DNA of 64,000 bases from positions 85,197 through 149,196 of the forward strand of contig NZ_JBJYKD010000003.1 of NCBI RefSeq assembly GCF_049310025.1, read 5' to 3'. Positions 1 to 8,764 of this stretch are shown here, in pieces. This stretch comes from JBJYKD01 sp049310025. Its GTDB lineage: Bacteria; Bacillota; Thermosediminibacteria; Thermosediminibacterales; Tepidanaerobacteraceae. Each line of letters begins with the position of its first letter. Position 1 is the stretch's first letter. Under the pieces are notes generated by a model. The model saw only the letters and a program-made list of their open reading frames with translations. It had not been told where the DNA came from and did no database searches. Both the position numbers and the translations under genes were made by a program.

Positions 1-169
1 AATAAAGGAGGCCATGCAAAAGTTAAATGAAAGAGAAAAACGCATTCTTAGCCTCAGGTTTTTCGAGGGGAAAACACAGATGGAGGTCGCCCAGGAAATT
101 GGCATATCCCAGGCTCAGGTGTCGAGGCTGGAAAAAGCAGCCCTGAAACACATGAGAAAGTATATATAG
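1..169 (+). CDS. sigG: RNA polymerase sporulation sigma factor SigG, C-terminal end (partial)
   Basis: The gene enters from the left edge, read in the frame of base 2, and stops at TAG 167-169. About 55 C-terminal residues are visible and contain sigma region 4: a helix-turn-helix with FFEGKTQMEVAQEIGISQAQ followed by VSRLEKAALKHMRKYI. The TQMEVA and ISQAQVSRLEK patterns fit the forespore sigma factors F and G. SigG is preferred because the neighbours (YlmC/YmxH-type gene, then nrdR) are those that follow sigE-sigG in Clostridia. SigG directs late forespore transcription. Confidence 0.85.
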   Translation, partial: IKEAMQKLNEREKRILSLRFFEGKTQMEVAQEIGISQAQVSRLEKAALKHMRKYI

Positions 170-206
170 TTTTATGTATTAACCTATATTGAGGGGTGAC
201 AGTATA

Positions 207-371
207 ATGATAAAGTTTATTTATAGATCCATTATGGTGGTTATTGCCGCTTTAATCTTGAGCAATTTCTATTTTGCACCGAGAAGCGTGGTGGCTTATA
301 ACACCAATAATTTGACTTCGGTAAGCAGGACGGTATACCGGGATTTTTTGAAACTGGCCCAACAGAATTAA
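207..371 (+). CDS. Small hypothetical membrane or exported protein
   Basis: 54 residues. ATG 207 follows a GAGGGGTG ribosome site at 191-198, so it is preferred over an upstream TTG at 189. The N-terminus is a short basic stretch plus a hydrophobic segment (IMVVIAALILSNFYF), that is, a signal peptide or single membrane anchor with a short polar tail. I do not recognise a family. It sits between sigG and a terminator, so it could be co-transcribed with sigG and act in the forespore, but that is only inference from position. Confidence 0.55.
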   Translation: MIKFIYRSIMVVIAALILSNFYFAPRSVVAYNTNNLTSVSRTVYRDFLKLAQQN

Positions 372-380
372 AGTATGTAT

Positions 381-412
381 AAAAAGGCCTTTTTTAAAAA
401 GGTCTTTTTTTT
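381..412 (+). terminator. Rho-independent terminator after the sigG unit
   Basis: AAAAAGGCC (381-389) pairs with GGTCTTTTT (401-409), with one G-U pair, an 11-nt loop and a T-run. It separates the sigG unit from the next gene. Confidence 0.65.
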
Positions 413-481
413 ATCACATTTTGGCCCGGACCGGAATATAATTAGTTATAAATAGGAAAAGCCATGGGGGGGGTGTATGGT

Positions 482-757
482 TTGATCAAGACATCAGACT
501 TGAGGCAACGGGAAGTCATAAATATTGTCGATGGAAAAAGGCTTGGCTTTGTGAGCGACCTGGACATAGATCTGGAGGAAGGCAGGATAAAGTCCATCAT
601 AATACCCGCTCAAAACAAGTTAATCAGTTTTTTCAGCCATGGAGGCGATTATATCATACCCTGGGAGCAAATTAAAAAAATTGGCTCCGATGTGATTCTT
701 GTGGAACTGAGAGAATTTGTAAATGCCAAGAAAACCGAAAAGAACAATAACTTTTAA
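482..757 (+). CDS. YlmC/YmxH family PRC-barrel sporulation protein
   Basis: 91 residues from TTG 482. An ATG at 464 is in frame but has no ribosome site, while TTG 482 lies 8 nt after a GGGGGGGTG tract. The sequence has the PRC-barrel pattern of YlmC/YmxH: VINIVDGKRLGFVSDLDIDL, then EEGRIKSIIIP and a YIIPWEQIKKIGSDVILVE strand. In Clostridia this family regularly lies between sigG and nrdR. Its exact role is unknown; a sporulation link comes from gene order in the family. Confidence 0.8.
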   Translation: MIKTSDLRQREVINIVDGKRLGFVSDLDIDLEEGRIKSIIIPAQNKLISFFSHGGDYIIPWEQIKKIGSDVILVELREFVNAKKTEKNNNF

Positions 758-758
758 T

Positions 759-787
759 TTGTCGAAAAAAACATTATACATTATAAT
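759..787 (+). promoter_or_regulatory. Sigma-A type promoter of nrdR
   Basis: TTGTCG (759-764), a 17-nt spacer and TATAAT (782-787), 21 bases before the nrdR GTG start. The good -10 and exact spacing make it convincing. A TATAAT at 437-442 before the YmxH-type gene has no matching -35 and is not called. Confidence 0.7.
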
Positions 788-808
788 AGTATTGGGGAGG
801 TGAACCGG

Positions 809-1267
809 GTGAAATGCCCCTTTTGCGGCTATCTTGACAGCAAAGTTGTGGATTCAAGACCGACGGAAGAAGGAAGTATTATCAGGAGGCGCAGGGAATG
901 CCCTTCTTGCAAAAAAAGGTTTACAACTTACGAAAGGGTGGATGAACTGCCGCTCATGGTGATAAAGAAAAGCGGGAACCGGGAGGTCTTTAATCCCCAT
1001 AAGATAATAAACGGACTTATAAAGGCATGCGAAAAAAGGCCGGTGCCGCTTGAAGTTTTGCAAAATATAGCCTACGACGTGGAAAAAGAATTGAAGAATT
1101 CCATGGAACAGGAAGTTGAAAGTGGAAAGATCGGCGAAATGGTGATGAAAAGATTAAAGGAAGTGGACGAGGTGGCTTACGTCAGGTTTGCTTCGGTTTA
1201 TAGACAATTTAAAGACATAAACTCGTACATAGAAGAGATTAACAAACTAAAGAACAATAAATCATAA
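809..1267 (+). CDS. nrdR: Transcriptional repressor NrdR
   Basis: 152 residues, the usual family length. GTG 809 gives the typical start (KCPFCGYLDSKVVDSRP) and follows GGGGAGG at 794-800. The N-terminal zinc ribbon has CPFC and CPSC pairs, followed by RRRRECPSCKKRFTTYERV and an ATP-cone domain (VIKKSGNREVFNPHKI). NrdR binds ATP/dATP and represses ribonucleotide reductase operons. It has its own promoter at 759-787. Confidence 0.95.
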   Translation: MKCPFCGYLDSKVVDSRPTEEGSIIRRRRECPSCKKRFTTYERVDELPLMVIKKSGNREVFNPHKIINGLIKACEKRPVPLEVLQNIAYDVEKELKNSMEQEVESGKIGEMVMKRLKEVDEVAYVRFASVYRQFKDINSYIEEINKLKNNKS

Positions 1268-1285
1268 CTACCGGGAGGAAATTAA

Positions 1286-3001
1286 ATGCCCTGGGAAAGT
1301 AGCAGAAAAATAAAAGAACTTGCGGCGGATGAAACATCTTTTGTACCCGTGAAGAGTTTCGGATCGGTTCCGGTCAACGTGGCACTTGTATTTCCAAATT
1401 CATATAGTCTGGGCATGTCGAATCTGGGGTTTCATTCCATGTATTACCAGATTAACTCAAGAGACGATTCTCTCTGTCACAGGTCGTTTCTTTCGATGGG
1501 GCCCACCGATTTTTCCGGCGCGGTGGTCATGGAATCTTACCAGCCTGTCAACCTTTATGACATCGTGGGTTTTTCCGTTTCCTTTGAAATGGACTACATC
1601 CACATCCTGAAAATTTTGGACAACTCCCGCATCCCGGTTTTTTCCAAAGACAGGAAAAGCCCCCTGGTCATGGCCGGCGGCCCGGCGGTTACCTTCAATC
1701 CCGAACCCCTGGCGCCATTTGTTGATTTTTTTGTAATCGGCGAGGGCGAAGAGATCATTCATGAAATTATTGACAGATACAATGCTCTCAGGAATTTGCC
1801 AAAAGAAGAAATTCTGGAGGGCCTTTCCCGGATCGAAGGGGTTTATGTTCCTTCCTTTTACGATATCGAATACGATGAAAAAGGTGGGGTTTCAGATTTC
1901 AAGACCAAAGGCCCGGCGCCTCCACGCGTAAAGAGGCGCTGGATAAGGGACCTCGACCGTTACAGCACCGAGTCGGTTGTTCTAACTCCTCACACGGAAT
2001 TTAAGGATATGTTCCTGCTGGAGGTTTCGAGAGGCTGTGGAAGGAACTGCAGATTTTGTATGGCAGGTTACTGCTATCGTATTCCCAGGGTGAGATCGCT
2101 GGAAAAAATTATGGAAAGAGCAGAATTCGGAGCAAAATTCAAAGAAAAGGTAGGCCTCGTGGGTGCGGCCGTCTCCGATTATCCCCGCATCGATGAACTT
2201 TCGGAAGAATTCATGAAAAGGGGTATTAAATTTTCCGTGTCTTCCTTGAGGGCCGATACTCTGCGGGAACCGCTGGTGAAAGGGCTCGCCTTCAGCAACC
2301 ACAGGACTTTAACCATCGCCCCTGAGGCCGGTTCTCAGAGGCTCCGGAAAGTAATTAACAAGGGCATTACCGAAGAGCATGTGTTAGATTCGATAAAAAT
2401 GGCCCATAAATACCACATTGAAAATATAAAACTCTATTATATAGTTGGCCTCCCGACCGAAACCGATGAAGATATAGATGAGATGATCGGCTTTTTGAGT
2501 CAGGTCAAGAAATTTATGAAGAGCATTGGAAATAAAACCGGTCATCTTTCCATCAGCGTGAACCCCTTTATACCCAAGCCTTTTACCCCTTTCCAGTGGT
2601 TTGGAATGGAATCCGTTGAAATAATCAGTGCCAGGATAAACAAACTCCACAACCGGTTAAAATCCCAGGGGATAAGGGTTTTGTTTGAAAGCCCCAGGCT
2701 TTCAGAGATCCAGTCGGCCCTTTCGCGGGGGGACCGCCTGACGGGTTTTTTGCTCCACGAAATTTACAGGCGGGGGGGCAAAGCCCAGGCCTACAGGAAG
2801 GTCCGGATTGACAATAAGGGCGTAGAATTCTATGCCCACAGATCTCTGCGGGAGGAAGACACCCTGCCGTGGGATCATATAGATATCGGTTTAAAAAAGG
2901 GATTTTTTGCCAGTGAATGCAGAAAAGCGGTAAAGGGTGAACCCACCCGCAGATGCGACGGTGAAATTTGTAAAGTCTGTAATATTTGTCAGCTTAAATA
3001 A
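1286..3001 (+). CDS. B12-binding-like radical SAM protein of unknown function
   Basis: 571 residues, ATG after GGGAGG. The N-terminal part (about 1-180) looks like the cobalamin-binding-like domain of this class (VALVFPNSYSLGMSNLGF; MAGGPAVTFNPEPLAPFVDF). The radical SAM core starts near residue 245 with SRGCGRNCRFCMAG, the Cx3Cx2C cluster ligand set. A Cys-rich tail (RRCDGEICKVCNIC) may hold a second metal site. The family accompanies nrdR and pgeF in Clostridia, but its reaction is not established. Confidence 0.8.
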   Translation: MPWESSRKIKELAADETSFVPVKSFGSVPVNVALVFPNSYSLGMSNLGFHSMYYQINSRDDSLCHRSFLSMGPTDFSGAVVMESYQPVNLYDIVGFSVSFEMDYIHILKILDNSRIPVFSKDRKSPLVMAGGPAVTFNPEPLAPFVDFFVIGEGEEIIHEIIDRYNALRNLPKEEILEGLSRIEGVYVPSFYDIEYDEKGGVSDFKTKGPAPPRVKRRWIRDLDRYSTESVVLTPHTEFKDMFLLEVSRGCGRNCRFCMAGYCYRIPRVRSLEKIMERAEFGAKFKEKVGLVGAAVSDYPRIDELSEEFMKRGIKFSVSSLRADTLREPLVKGLAFSNHRTLTIAPEAGSQRLRKVINKGITEEHVLDSIKMAHKYHIENIKLYYIVGLPTETDEDIDEMIGFLSQVKKFMKSIGNKTGHLSISVNPFIPKPFTPFQWFGMESVEIISARINKLHNRLKSQGIRVLFESPRLSEIQSALSRGDRLTGFLLHEIYRRGGKAQAYRKVRIDNKGVEFYAHRSLREEDTLPWDHIDIGLKKGFFASECRKAVKGEPTRRCDGEICKVCNICQLK

Positions 3002-3019
3002 AAACAGGAGGTTTGCAAG

Positions 3020-3832
3020 TTGACTTTTGAACTCAGGGAGCGGTGGGGAGTACAATTTCTGATAATCCCCTCTTTTGAAAAGACGGGTCTTGTGAAACAC
3101 GGCTTTTCCACCCGCATAGGGGGGTTCAGCGAAGGCCATTATAGATCCCTGAACCTGGGGTTAAAAAAAGACGACGACAGGGAGTCGGTGCTGCGAAATT
3201 ACAGCGTTTTCTGCGGTGCGCTTGGTATTGATGTTGAAGATCTGGTGGTATCTGACCAGGTGCACGGCAACGAGGTTTACGAGGCAACGGCCGTCGACAG
3301 GGGCAAAGGGATATGGAGGCCTTCGGACATAAAAAATAAAGACGCGCTTATGACAAGGACAAAAGGTGTGGCCCTGGTCACTTATTATGCCGACTGCGTC
3401 CCGCTGTTTTTTTTGGATGTAAAAACACCGGCGGTGGCTCTCGCTCATGCCGGATGGAGGGGGACCGCCAAAAAGACGGGCCAAAAGACCGTTTCCGAAA
3501 TGGTGAGGAAATTCGGCTCCAGGCCCGAAGATATTCTGGTTGGCATAGGCCCGTGTATAAGAAAATGCTGTTACGAAGTGGATGAACCGGTGGTGAAGGA
3601 ATTTAAGGAGGCTTTTGACAGCTGGGAGACCTTTTTTGAATACAAGGAAGCCGGCCGCTGGATGCTGGACCTTGTTCTTGCCAACAGGATGCAGCTGGAA
3701 GAGGCAGGAATAAAGCCTTCAAATATAGCTGTTAGCGATTTCTGCACATCCTGCCGGAACGATCTTTTCTTTTCGCACCGGGCCGACCGCGGAAAGACCG
3801 GGAGCCTGGCGGCCATTATTGAACTGATATAG
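3020..3832 (+). CDS. pgeF: Peptidoglycan editing factor PgeF (YlmD, laccase-domain family)
   Basis: 270 residues from TTG 3020 after an AGGAGG site. Family motifs are present: KHGFSTRIGGFSEGHYRSLNLG near the N-terminus, VSDQVHGNEV, TYYADCVPLFF, ALAHAGWRGTAKK, GIGPCIRKCCYEV and DFCTSC. The Cys and His residues that bind metal in this fold (C in YADC, H in AHAGW) are retained. The family is known as multicopper-type or purine nucleoside phosphorylase, with a role in removing misincorporated residues from cell wall precursors. Confidence 0.9.
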   Translation: MTFELRERWGVQFLIIPSFEKTGLVKHGFSTRIGGFSEGHYRSLNLGLKKDDDRESVLRNYSVFCGALGIDVEDLVVSDQVHGNEVYEATAVDRGKGIWRPSDIKNKDALMTRTKGVALVTYYADCVPLFFLDVKTPAVALAHAGWRGTAKKTGQKTVSEMVRKFGSRPEDILVGIGPCIRKCCYEVDEPVVKEFKEAFDSWETFFEYKEAGRWMLDLVLANRMQLEEAGIKPSNIAVSDFCTSCRNDLFFSHRADRGKTGSLAAIIELI

Positions 3833-3857
3833 AAAGTTACCATCTGGGGGAGGATTT

Positions 3858-4553
3858 ATGACGAAAGAAAAAATCCTTATAGTTGATGATGAACCGCATA
3901 TACTGGAACTGGTTCGCTACAATTTGGAAGCCAGCGGATTTAAGGTGATCGAAGCGATGGACGGCAAGACGGCCATCGAGTTAACAGAATCACAAAGGCC
4001 GGATTTAATCCTGCTGGACCTGATGCTGCCGGGCGTTGACGGTCTGGAAGTCTGCAGAATTCTCCGAAGACAGAGCAGCACCCGGGACATACCCATCATT
4101 ATGCTCACTGCAAAGGGCGAAGAAATTGATAAGGTTTTGGGGCTCGAGATAGGTGCCGATGATTATATTACCAAACCCTTCAGCCCGAGGGAATTGACGG
4201 CGAGGATAAAAGCGGTTCTCCGCAGATCCTCGCCCGAAAAAAAGGAGAACGTCATTAAAGCGGGCGGCCTGACCATAGATGTTGAAAAATACGAGGTTAC
4301 GGTGGAGGGGGAAAAGCAGGAATTCACACCCAAGGAGTTTGAGCTTTTAAAACTACTGGCTTCCAACCCGGGCAAAGTTTTTTCCAGGGAATATCTTCTG
4401 GAAAATATCTGGGGTTACGATTACCTCGGGGATACCAGGACGGTGGATGTGCATATCAGGCACCTGCGACAGAAGATAGAAAAGGATTCCGACAGGCCGG
4501 TGTATATAGAGACCGTCAGGGGGATCGGATACAAGTTTAATGAACCGGAGTGA
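3858..4553 (+). CDS. phoP: Response regulator PhoP-type (OmpR family)
   Basis: 231 residues. The receiver domain (1-120) has the acidic pair in LIVDDEPH, the phosphoacceptor Asp in LILLDLMLPG and Lys in DDYITKPFSPRE. A winged-helix OmpR DNA-binding domain follows (about 130-229) with DTRTVDVHIRHLRQKIEKD. It overlaps the kinase gene by 4 bases (GTGA). The phoR-pstB-phoU neighbours point to phosphate-starvation control. Confidence 0.9.
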   Translation: MTKEKILIVDDEPHILELVRYNLEASGFKVIEAMDGKTAIELTESQRPDLILLDLMLPGVDGLEVCRILRRQSSTRDIPIIMLTAKGEEIDKVLGLEIGADDYITKPFSPRELTARIKAVLRRSSPEKKENVIKAGGLTIDVEKYEVTVEGEKQEFTPKEFELLKLLASNPGKVFSREYLLENIWGYDYLGDTRTVDVHIRHLRQKIEKDSDRPVYIETVRGIGYKFNEPE

Positions 4554-6304
4554 TTTTTTTGCAAAAGAGACTCGCCAAAAAACTTTTTGTACTGGTTGCT
4601 GTGTCCATCGGAATAGTGAGCCTTCTTTCTTTTTCAATTTTTCAAAGCTATTTTCTGAAAAGCAGAGTAAGCGATGTTTTTTCAAGCGCGGTACTGGTAA
4701 AAGACATCGTTGAGCGGGCTGTGGCCGGCGGCCACCCAATTGACCAAAAGGAGGTTGTATCTTTATCTCGAAACATAGGAAAGGATATTGTGGTAATAGA
4801 AAACGGGATAGTAATAGCTAGTTCAGAAAGTCCGGAGAACGCGGGCGAAAGGGACCGGTTTTATTTCAGGTTCACTCCAGGCCGGGAGCATACGGTGAGA
4901 GTCTCTTCTGTTCGGGAGATGTGGAGCAGCGGGAAGATATTTGCCGTTGTCCGGGCAAGTTTTCCTGAAGGTAACTCCGGGATAATCGCCGTTTCGACGC
5001 CATTTCTGCCGGTTAAAAAATTGGTTTCGAAAATAATTTTGACGGTTTTTCTGGGTTCGATACTGGGGGGACTGGCGGCTTTATTTCTGTTAAAAAAGTT
5101 TTCATCGGCACTAGTGAAGTCTATAAAAGACATGATCGATGTGGCCAGGGCCATTTCAAGTGGCAATTTTTCCGGGTCAATCAGAGTTGAATCAGACGAT
5201 GAGCTGGGGCAGCTGGGCGAAACCCTGAATACCATGTCGGGAAAGCTGCGGGAAACACTAAATGAACTGGACGACAGGACCACCAAGATGGAAGCCATAT
5301 TGAGCAGCATGGTTGACGGAGTTGTGGCGGTGGATACTGGCGGCAGGATAATGCTTTTTAATCCGGCGGCGGAAAAAATTTTTGAAACAAGCGAAAAGGA
5401 AGCTCTGGGCAGGCACCTCATAGAAGTCGTAAGGAATTACGAATTAAATGAAATAGTAAGCGAAGCCCTTGTAAGCGGGGAAACTTCGTTTAAGGAACTG
5501 GTACTCCTCCCCAGCGAGCGAATTCTCAGGGTGCATGTAAGCCCTTTTAAAGACAAAAACGGCAGGATTCTGGGCATAGTAGCCGTAATCCGGGACATTT
5601 CAGAGCTGAGAAAACTGGAAAAAATGCGCTCGGATTTTGTGGCGAATGTTTCACACGAACTCCGCACACCTCTCACTTCCATAAAAGGTTTCGTCGAGAC
5701 CCTCCTCGACGGAGCTTACAGAGATCCGAACCTCTCCAAGAGATTTTTAAAGATTATAGATTTTGAAACCGGAAGGTTACACAGGTTGATAAGCGACCTT
5801 CTGGATTTGTCCCAGCTGGAGACCAACCAGATAAAACTTCGAATGGAGGATGTTGACATTGCGGGTGCGGTGGATGAGGTGATGGTTATTTTTAACGAGC
5901 GCATAAAAGAAAAGCACCTGGAATTTTCAACCCGTTTTCAGGAAAACCTGCCCAAGGTAAAGGCGGATCCTGACTGGCTGCGTCAGGTGTTTATAAATCT
6001 TATAGACAACGCCATAAAATACACCCCCTCCGGCGGAAAGGTGTGGATCGAGGCTGAGGAAAAGGGCGAATTCGTGGAAGTAAAGGTCTGTGACACGGGT
6101 ATAGGAATCCCCGAAGAGGACTTACCCAGGGTTTTTGAAAGATTTTATCGAGTAGATAAGGCCAGGTCCAGGCAGCAGGGGGGGACCGGTTTGGGGCTCT
6201 CGATCGTAAAACACATTATAAAATCACAGGGAGGGGATATAAGGGTTGAGAGTAAAAAAAACGAGGGAAGCAAGTTTATTTTCCTGCTAAAAAAATCCGC
6301 TTAA
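4550..6304 (+). CDS. phoR: Sensor histidine kinase PhoR-type
   Basis: 584 residues; GTG 4550 overlaps the phoP stop. Order: transmembrane segment (about 10-32), extracytoplasmic sensor region, second transmembrane segment (about 155-177), HAMP linker, PAS domain (about 245-345), HisKA with the phosphoacceptor His in FVANVSHELRTPLTSI, then HATPase_c with N box (NLIDNAIKYTP), DTGIGIPEEDLPRVFERFYR and GGTGLGLSIVKH. This is the classic PhoR layout. It likely phosphorylates the upstream regulator. Confidence 0.92.
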   Translation: MIFLQKRLAKKLFVLVAVSIGIVSLLSFSIFQSYFLKSRVSDVFSSAVLVKDIVERAVAGGHPIDQKEVVSLSRNIGKDIVVIENGIVIASSESPENAGERDRFYFRFTPGREHTVRVSSVREMWSSGKIFAVVRASFPEGNSGIIAVSTPFLPVKKLVSKIILTVFLGSILGGLAALFLLKKFSSALVKSIKDMIDVARAISSGNFSGSIRVESDDELGQLGETLNTMSGKLRETLNELDDRTTKMEAILSSMVDGVVAVDTGGRIMLFNPAAEKIFETSEKEALGRHLIEVVRNYELNEIVSEALVSGETSFKELVLLPSERILRVHVSPFKDKNGRILGIVAVIRDISELRKLEKMRSDFVANVSHELRTPLTSIKGFVETLLDGAYRDPNLSKRFLKIIDFETGRLHRLISDLLDLSQLETNQIKLRMEDVDIAGAVDEVMVIFNERIKEKHLEFSTRFQENLPKVKADPDWLRQVFINLIDNAIKYTPSGGKVWIEAEEKGEFVEVKVCDTGIGIPEEDLPRVFERFYRVDKARSRQQGGTGLGLSIVKHIIKSQGGDIRVESKKNEGSKFIFLLKKSA

Positions 6305-6353
6305 CATATTTTTAAGATTAATATAATAGAACCTTAACAAAACAGGCTTACAA
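6301..6353 (+). promoter_or_regulatory. Candidate Pho box and promoter of pstB-phoU
   Basis: TTAACA at 6301, TTAAGA at 6312 and TTAACA at 6334 lie on an 11-base register (11, then 22). A TTACAA at 6348 is off register. Eleven-base spaced TTAACA-like hexamers are the known PhoP recognition pattern in Bacillus. A TATAAT at 6322-6327 could be a -10 box with a poor -35. The first repeat overlaps the phoR stop codon. Inferred, not proven. Confidence 0.4.
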
Positions 6354-6372
6354 TTTTGATGTAAGGAGGCGA

Positions 6373-7146
6373 GTGAAAATAGAAAAGAAAATAGAAAATA
6401 AGATATATACCGAAGGTTTAAATCTGTTTTACGGAAATTTTCAGGCCTTAAAAAATATAAAGATAGAGTTGAAAAAGAATAGAGTTACCGCCCTTATAGG
6501 CCCCTCCGGGTGCGGGAAATCAACTTTTCTGAGGACTTTAAACCGGATGAACGATTTGATAGACGGGGTGAGCATTGAAGGCAAGATTATCCTTGATAAC
6601 AAAAATATATACGACCCTGATGTGGATGTGGTGGACCTGAGAAAAAGAGTGGGCATGGTATTTCAAAAGCCGAATCCCTTCCCCATGTCGATTTATGACA
6701 ACGTTGCCTACGGCCCCAGAATTCACGGCAACAGGGATAAAAAGAAGCTGGATGAAATAGTGGAAAAAAGCCTTAGAGGAGCGGCGCTCTGGGATGAAGT
6801 AAAGGACAGGCTCAGGGACTCAGCAATGGGCCTCTCGGGCGGACAACAGCAGAGGCTCTGCATAGCCAGGGTCCTTGCCGTAGAACCGGAAGTGGTATTG
6901 ATGGACGAACCATGCTCGGCACTGGACCCAATATCGACCATGAAGGTAGAGGAATTGATTGAACAGCTTAAAGAAAAATACACCATAGTAATAGTAACTC
7001 ACAACATGCAGCAGGCCGGGCGCATTTCGGATTATACGGCCTTTTTCCTGGCGGGCGAACTCGTGGAGTTTGGCCCGACGGAAGACCTCTTTTACAACCC
7101 GAAAAATAAGAAAACCGAAGACTATATAACCGGGCGTTTCGGTTAA
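6373..7146 (+). CDS. pstB: Phosphate ABC transporter ATP-binding protein PstB
   Basis: 257 residues from GTG 6373 after TAAGGAGG. ABC ATPase motifs: Walker A GPSGCGKSTFLRTLNRMND, Q-loop MVFQKPNPFPMSIYDN, signature LSGGQQQRLCIAR, Walker B VVLMDEPCSALDP and H-loop IVIVTHNMQQA. The NRMND and KPNPFPMSI strings are typical of PstB. It energises the PstCA phosphate channel. No pstS, pstC or pstA lies next to it, so the rest of the transporter must be elsewhere. Confidence 0.95.
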   Translation: MKIEKKIENKIYTEGLNLFYGNFQALKNIKIELKKNRVTALIGPSGCGKSTFLRTLNRMNDLIDGVSIEGKIILDNKNIYDPDVDVVDLRKRVGMVFQKPNPFPMSIYDNVAYGPRIHGNRDKKKLDEIVEKSLRGAALWDEVKDRLRDSAMGLSGGQQQRLCIARVLAVEPEVVLMDEPCSALDPISTMKVEELIEQLKEKYTIVIVTHNMQQAGRISDYTAFFLAGELVEFGPTEDLFYNPKNKKTEDYITGRFG

Positions 7147-7160
7147 AGGGAGGGGCAAAA

Positions 7161-7823
7161 ATGACTACTGTGAGAGCGTCTTTTGACAGAGAGCTCAGAG
7201 AACTGCAACAGGATATACTGAAGATGGGCGGTATGGTGGAACAGCAGATATACAACGCCGTGGAGTCCCTTGTCAAAAAGGATGAAAAACTGGCGAATAA
7301 AGTCATAGAAGACGACGATATAGTGGATGATATGGAACACCGGATAGAAGACAGGTGCGTCAAGCTTATAGCCAGGCAGAATCCGCTGGCTAAGGATTTA
7401 AGGGTCATATTTACGGGGGTGAAGATAGCCACCGATTTGGAGAGAATGTCCGATAACGCTATAGACATCGCCAGGACCACCATAAGACTCCTGGGCCAGC
7501 AGTATATTAAGCCTTTAATCGATATTCCCCGAATGGCGTATTTGACAAGGGAGATGGTGAGGACGGCCCTGGACGCTTACATCAACCAGGATGTGGAAGC
7601 GGCGCAGAAGGTGTGCGACGCCGATGATGAAATCGACCATCTCTATTCCCAGATCTTTCGGGAGCTCCTGGTAATTATGATGGAAGATCCCCGGACCATT
7701 TCTCAGGCCACACAGCTGTTGTTTGTCGGCAGGTTCCTGGAGCGGATCGCCGACCACGCTACAAATCTGGGTGAATGGATAATATATCTGGTTACCGGGG
7801 AGAAAAAGGAACTGAATAATTAA
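7161..7823 (+). CDS. phoU: Phosphate signalling complex protein PhoU
   Basis: 220 residues, the family norm, made of two three-helix repeats. Each carries the metal-binding motif region: DDIVDDMEHRIEDRCVKLIARQNP with DLRVIFTGVKIATDLERMSDNAIDIA in the first, and DADDEIDHLYSQIFREL with ERIADHATNLGEWI in the second. It starts 14 bases after pstB behind GGGAGGGG. PhoU links Pst transport to PhoR and keeps the kinase inactive when phosphate is plentiful. Confidence 0.95.
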   Translation: MTTVRASFDRELRELQQDILKMGGMVEQQIYNAVESLVKKDEKLANKVIEDDDIVDDMEHRIEDRCVKLIARQNPLAKDLRVIFTGVKIATDLERMSDNAIDIARTTIRLLGQQYIKPLIDIPRMAYLTREMVRTALDAYINQDVEAAQKVCDADDEIDHLYSQIFRELLVIMMEDPRTISQATQLLFVGRFLERIADHATNLGEWIIYLVTGEKKELNN

Positions 7824-7847
7824 GTTTAAAAAGGACTTAATAATAAA

Positions 7848-7890
7848 CGGCCGGTGTGGCAAACGCTACGGCGGCCGCTTTTTATTTTTT
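7848..7890 (+). terminator. Rho-independent terminator after phoU
   Basis: CGGCCG (7848-7853) pairs with CGGCCG (7872-7877); inside it, TGTGGC pairs with GCTACG around an AAAC loop after one mismatch. A T-rich run follows. The remaining gap to 8065 shows no further gene or clear promoter. Confidence 0.75.
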
Positions 7891-8065
7891 ATTTGGACTT
7901 AATGCACTTTTAGTGCCAGTATTAATGCCTATCACCGGCGGCACTATCGGGAAAATATGATATCGGGCTGTTCGTCGTTTCGGAACGGTATTCAGAACAG
8001 TATAAAACTAAAACTCCCAGGGCATTATAAAAAAAGAAATTTCATCAAAATGTGAGGTGTTTAGA

Positions 8066-8764
8066 GTGCCTGTCGGTGTTATCCTGCTGCTGGTAATAGC
8101 GGTGCTTATTTATTTTGGTCTGTTGCAGAGGGTTTTAGACAGGATGCACATGTCCGATAAGCTGGCTTTAATTTTTATCGGAGCCATGATATTGGGAACA
8201 TTTATACCGAACATACCGCTTGGAATGGGCCTTTCCATAAACCTGGGAGGAGGTGTGGTGCCGATAGTTATCGCCGTCTATCTCATCGCCACATCAGATA
8301 CGGGCCGGGAAAAAATGCGGGCCATTGCCGCTTCAATAATTACGGGTATAGTCATCTATGCCGCCGGGAGGCTCTTGCCGGCAGAGCCGGGGACCATGTT
8401 TATAGACCCGATCATAGCCTTCTCCATCCTGGCGGGTATTATCGCTTATATATTCGGCAGGTCGCGCAGGGGGGCTTTTGTTGCCGGTATATTCGGTATC
8501 ATTTTAAGCGATATTTTTTACGCCCTGGGAGCCACCACAAGGCCCGTGGGGACCACCATCGGTGGAGCCGGCGTCTTTGATGCGGCTGTACTGGCTTCGG
8601 TTATCGCGGTGGCTCTGTGCGAAATTGTCGGGGAAACCCGGGAAAAACTCCAGGGAGGCACCGCTAAAGCCAAAAAAGAGGCTAGAGAAAACCCCGAGAT
8701 GGCCAGCATGCTTGCTGAGGACAGAGAAGAAGGTGAAGACAATGATAATGAGAGCAATCCGTAA
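8066..8764 (+). CDS. DUF1614 family membrane protein
   Basis: 232 residues. GTG 8066 is 6 nt behind GAGGTG; a GTG at 8057 lies within that site and is less likely. Six or so hydrophobic segments are visible (VGVILLLVIAVLIYFGLLQ, LALIFIGAMILGTFIP and others), then a charged acidic tail. The pattern fits DUF1614, an integral membrane family often found beside spoIIP in Clostridia. It overlaps spoIIP by 23 bases, which supports co-expression. Function unknown. Confidence 0.75.
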   Translation: MPVGVILLLVIAVLIYFGLLQRVLDRMHMSDKLALIFIGAMILGTFIPNIPLGMGLSINLGGGVVPIVIAVYLIATSDTGREKMRAIAASIITGIVIYAAGRLLPAEPGTMFIDPIIAFSILAGIIAYIFGRSRRGAFVAGIFGIILSDIFYALGATTRPVGTTIGGAGVFDAAVLASVIAVALCEIVGETREKLQGGTAKAKKEARENPEMASMLAEDREEGEDNDNESNP

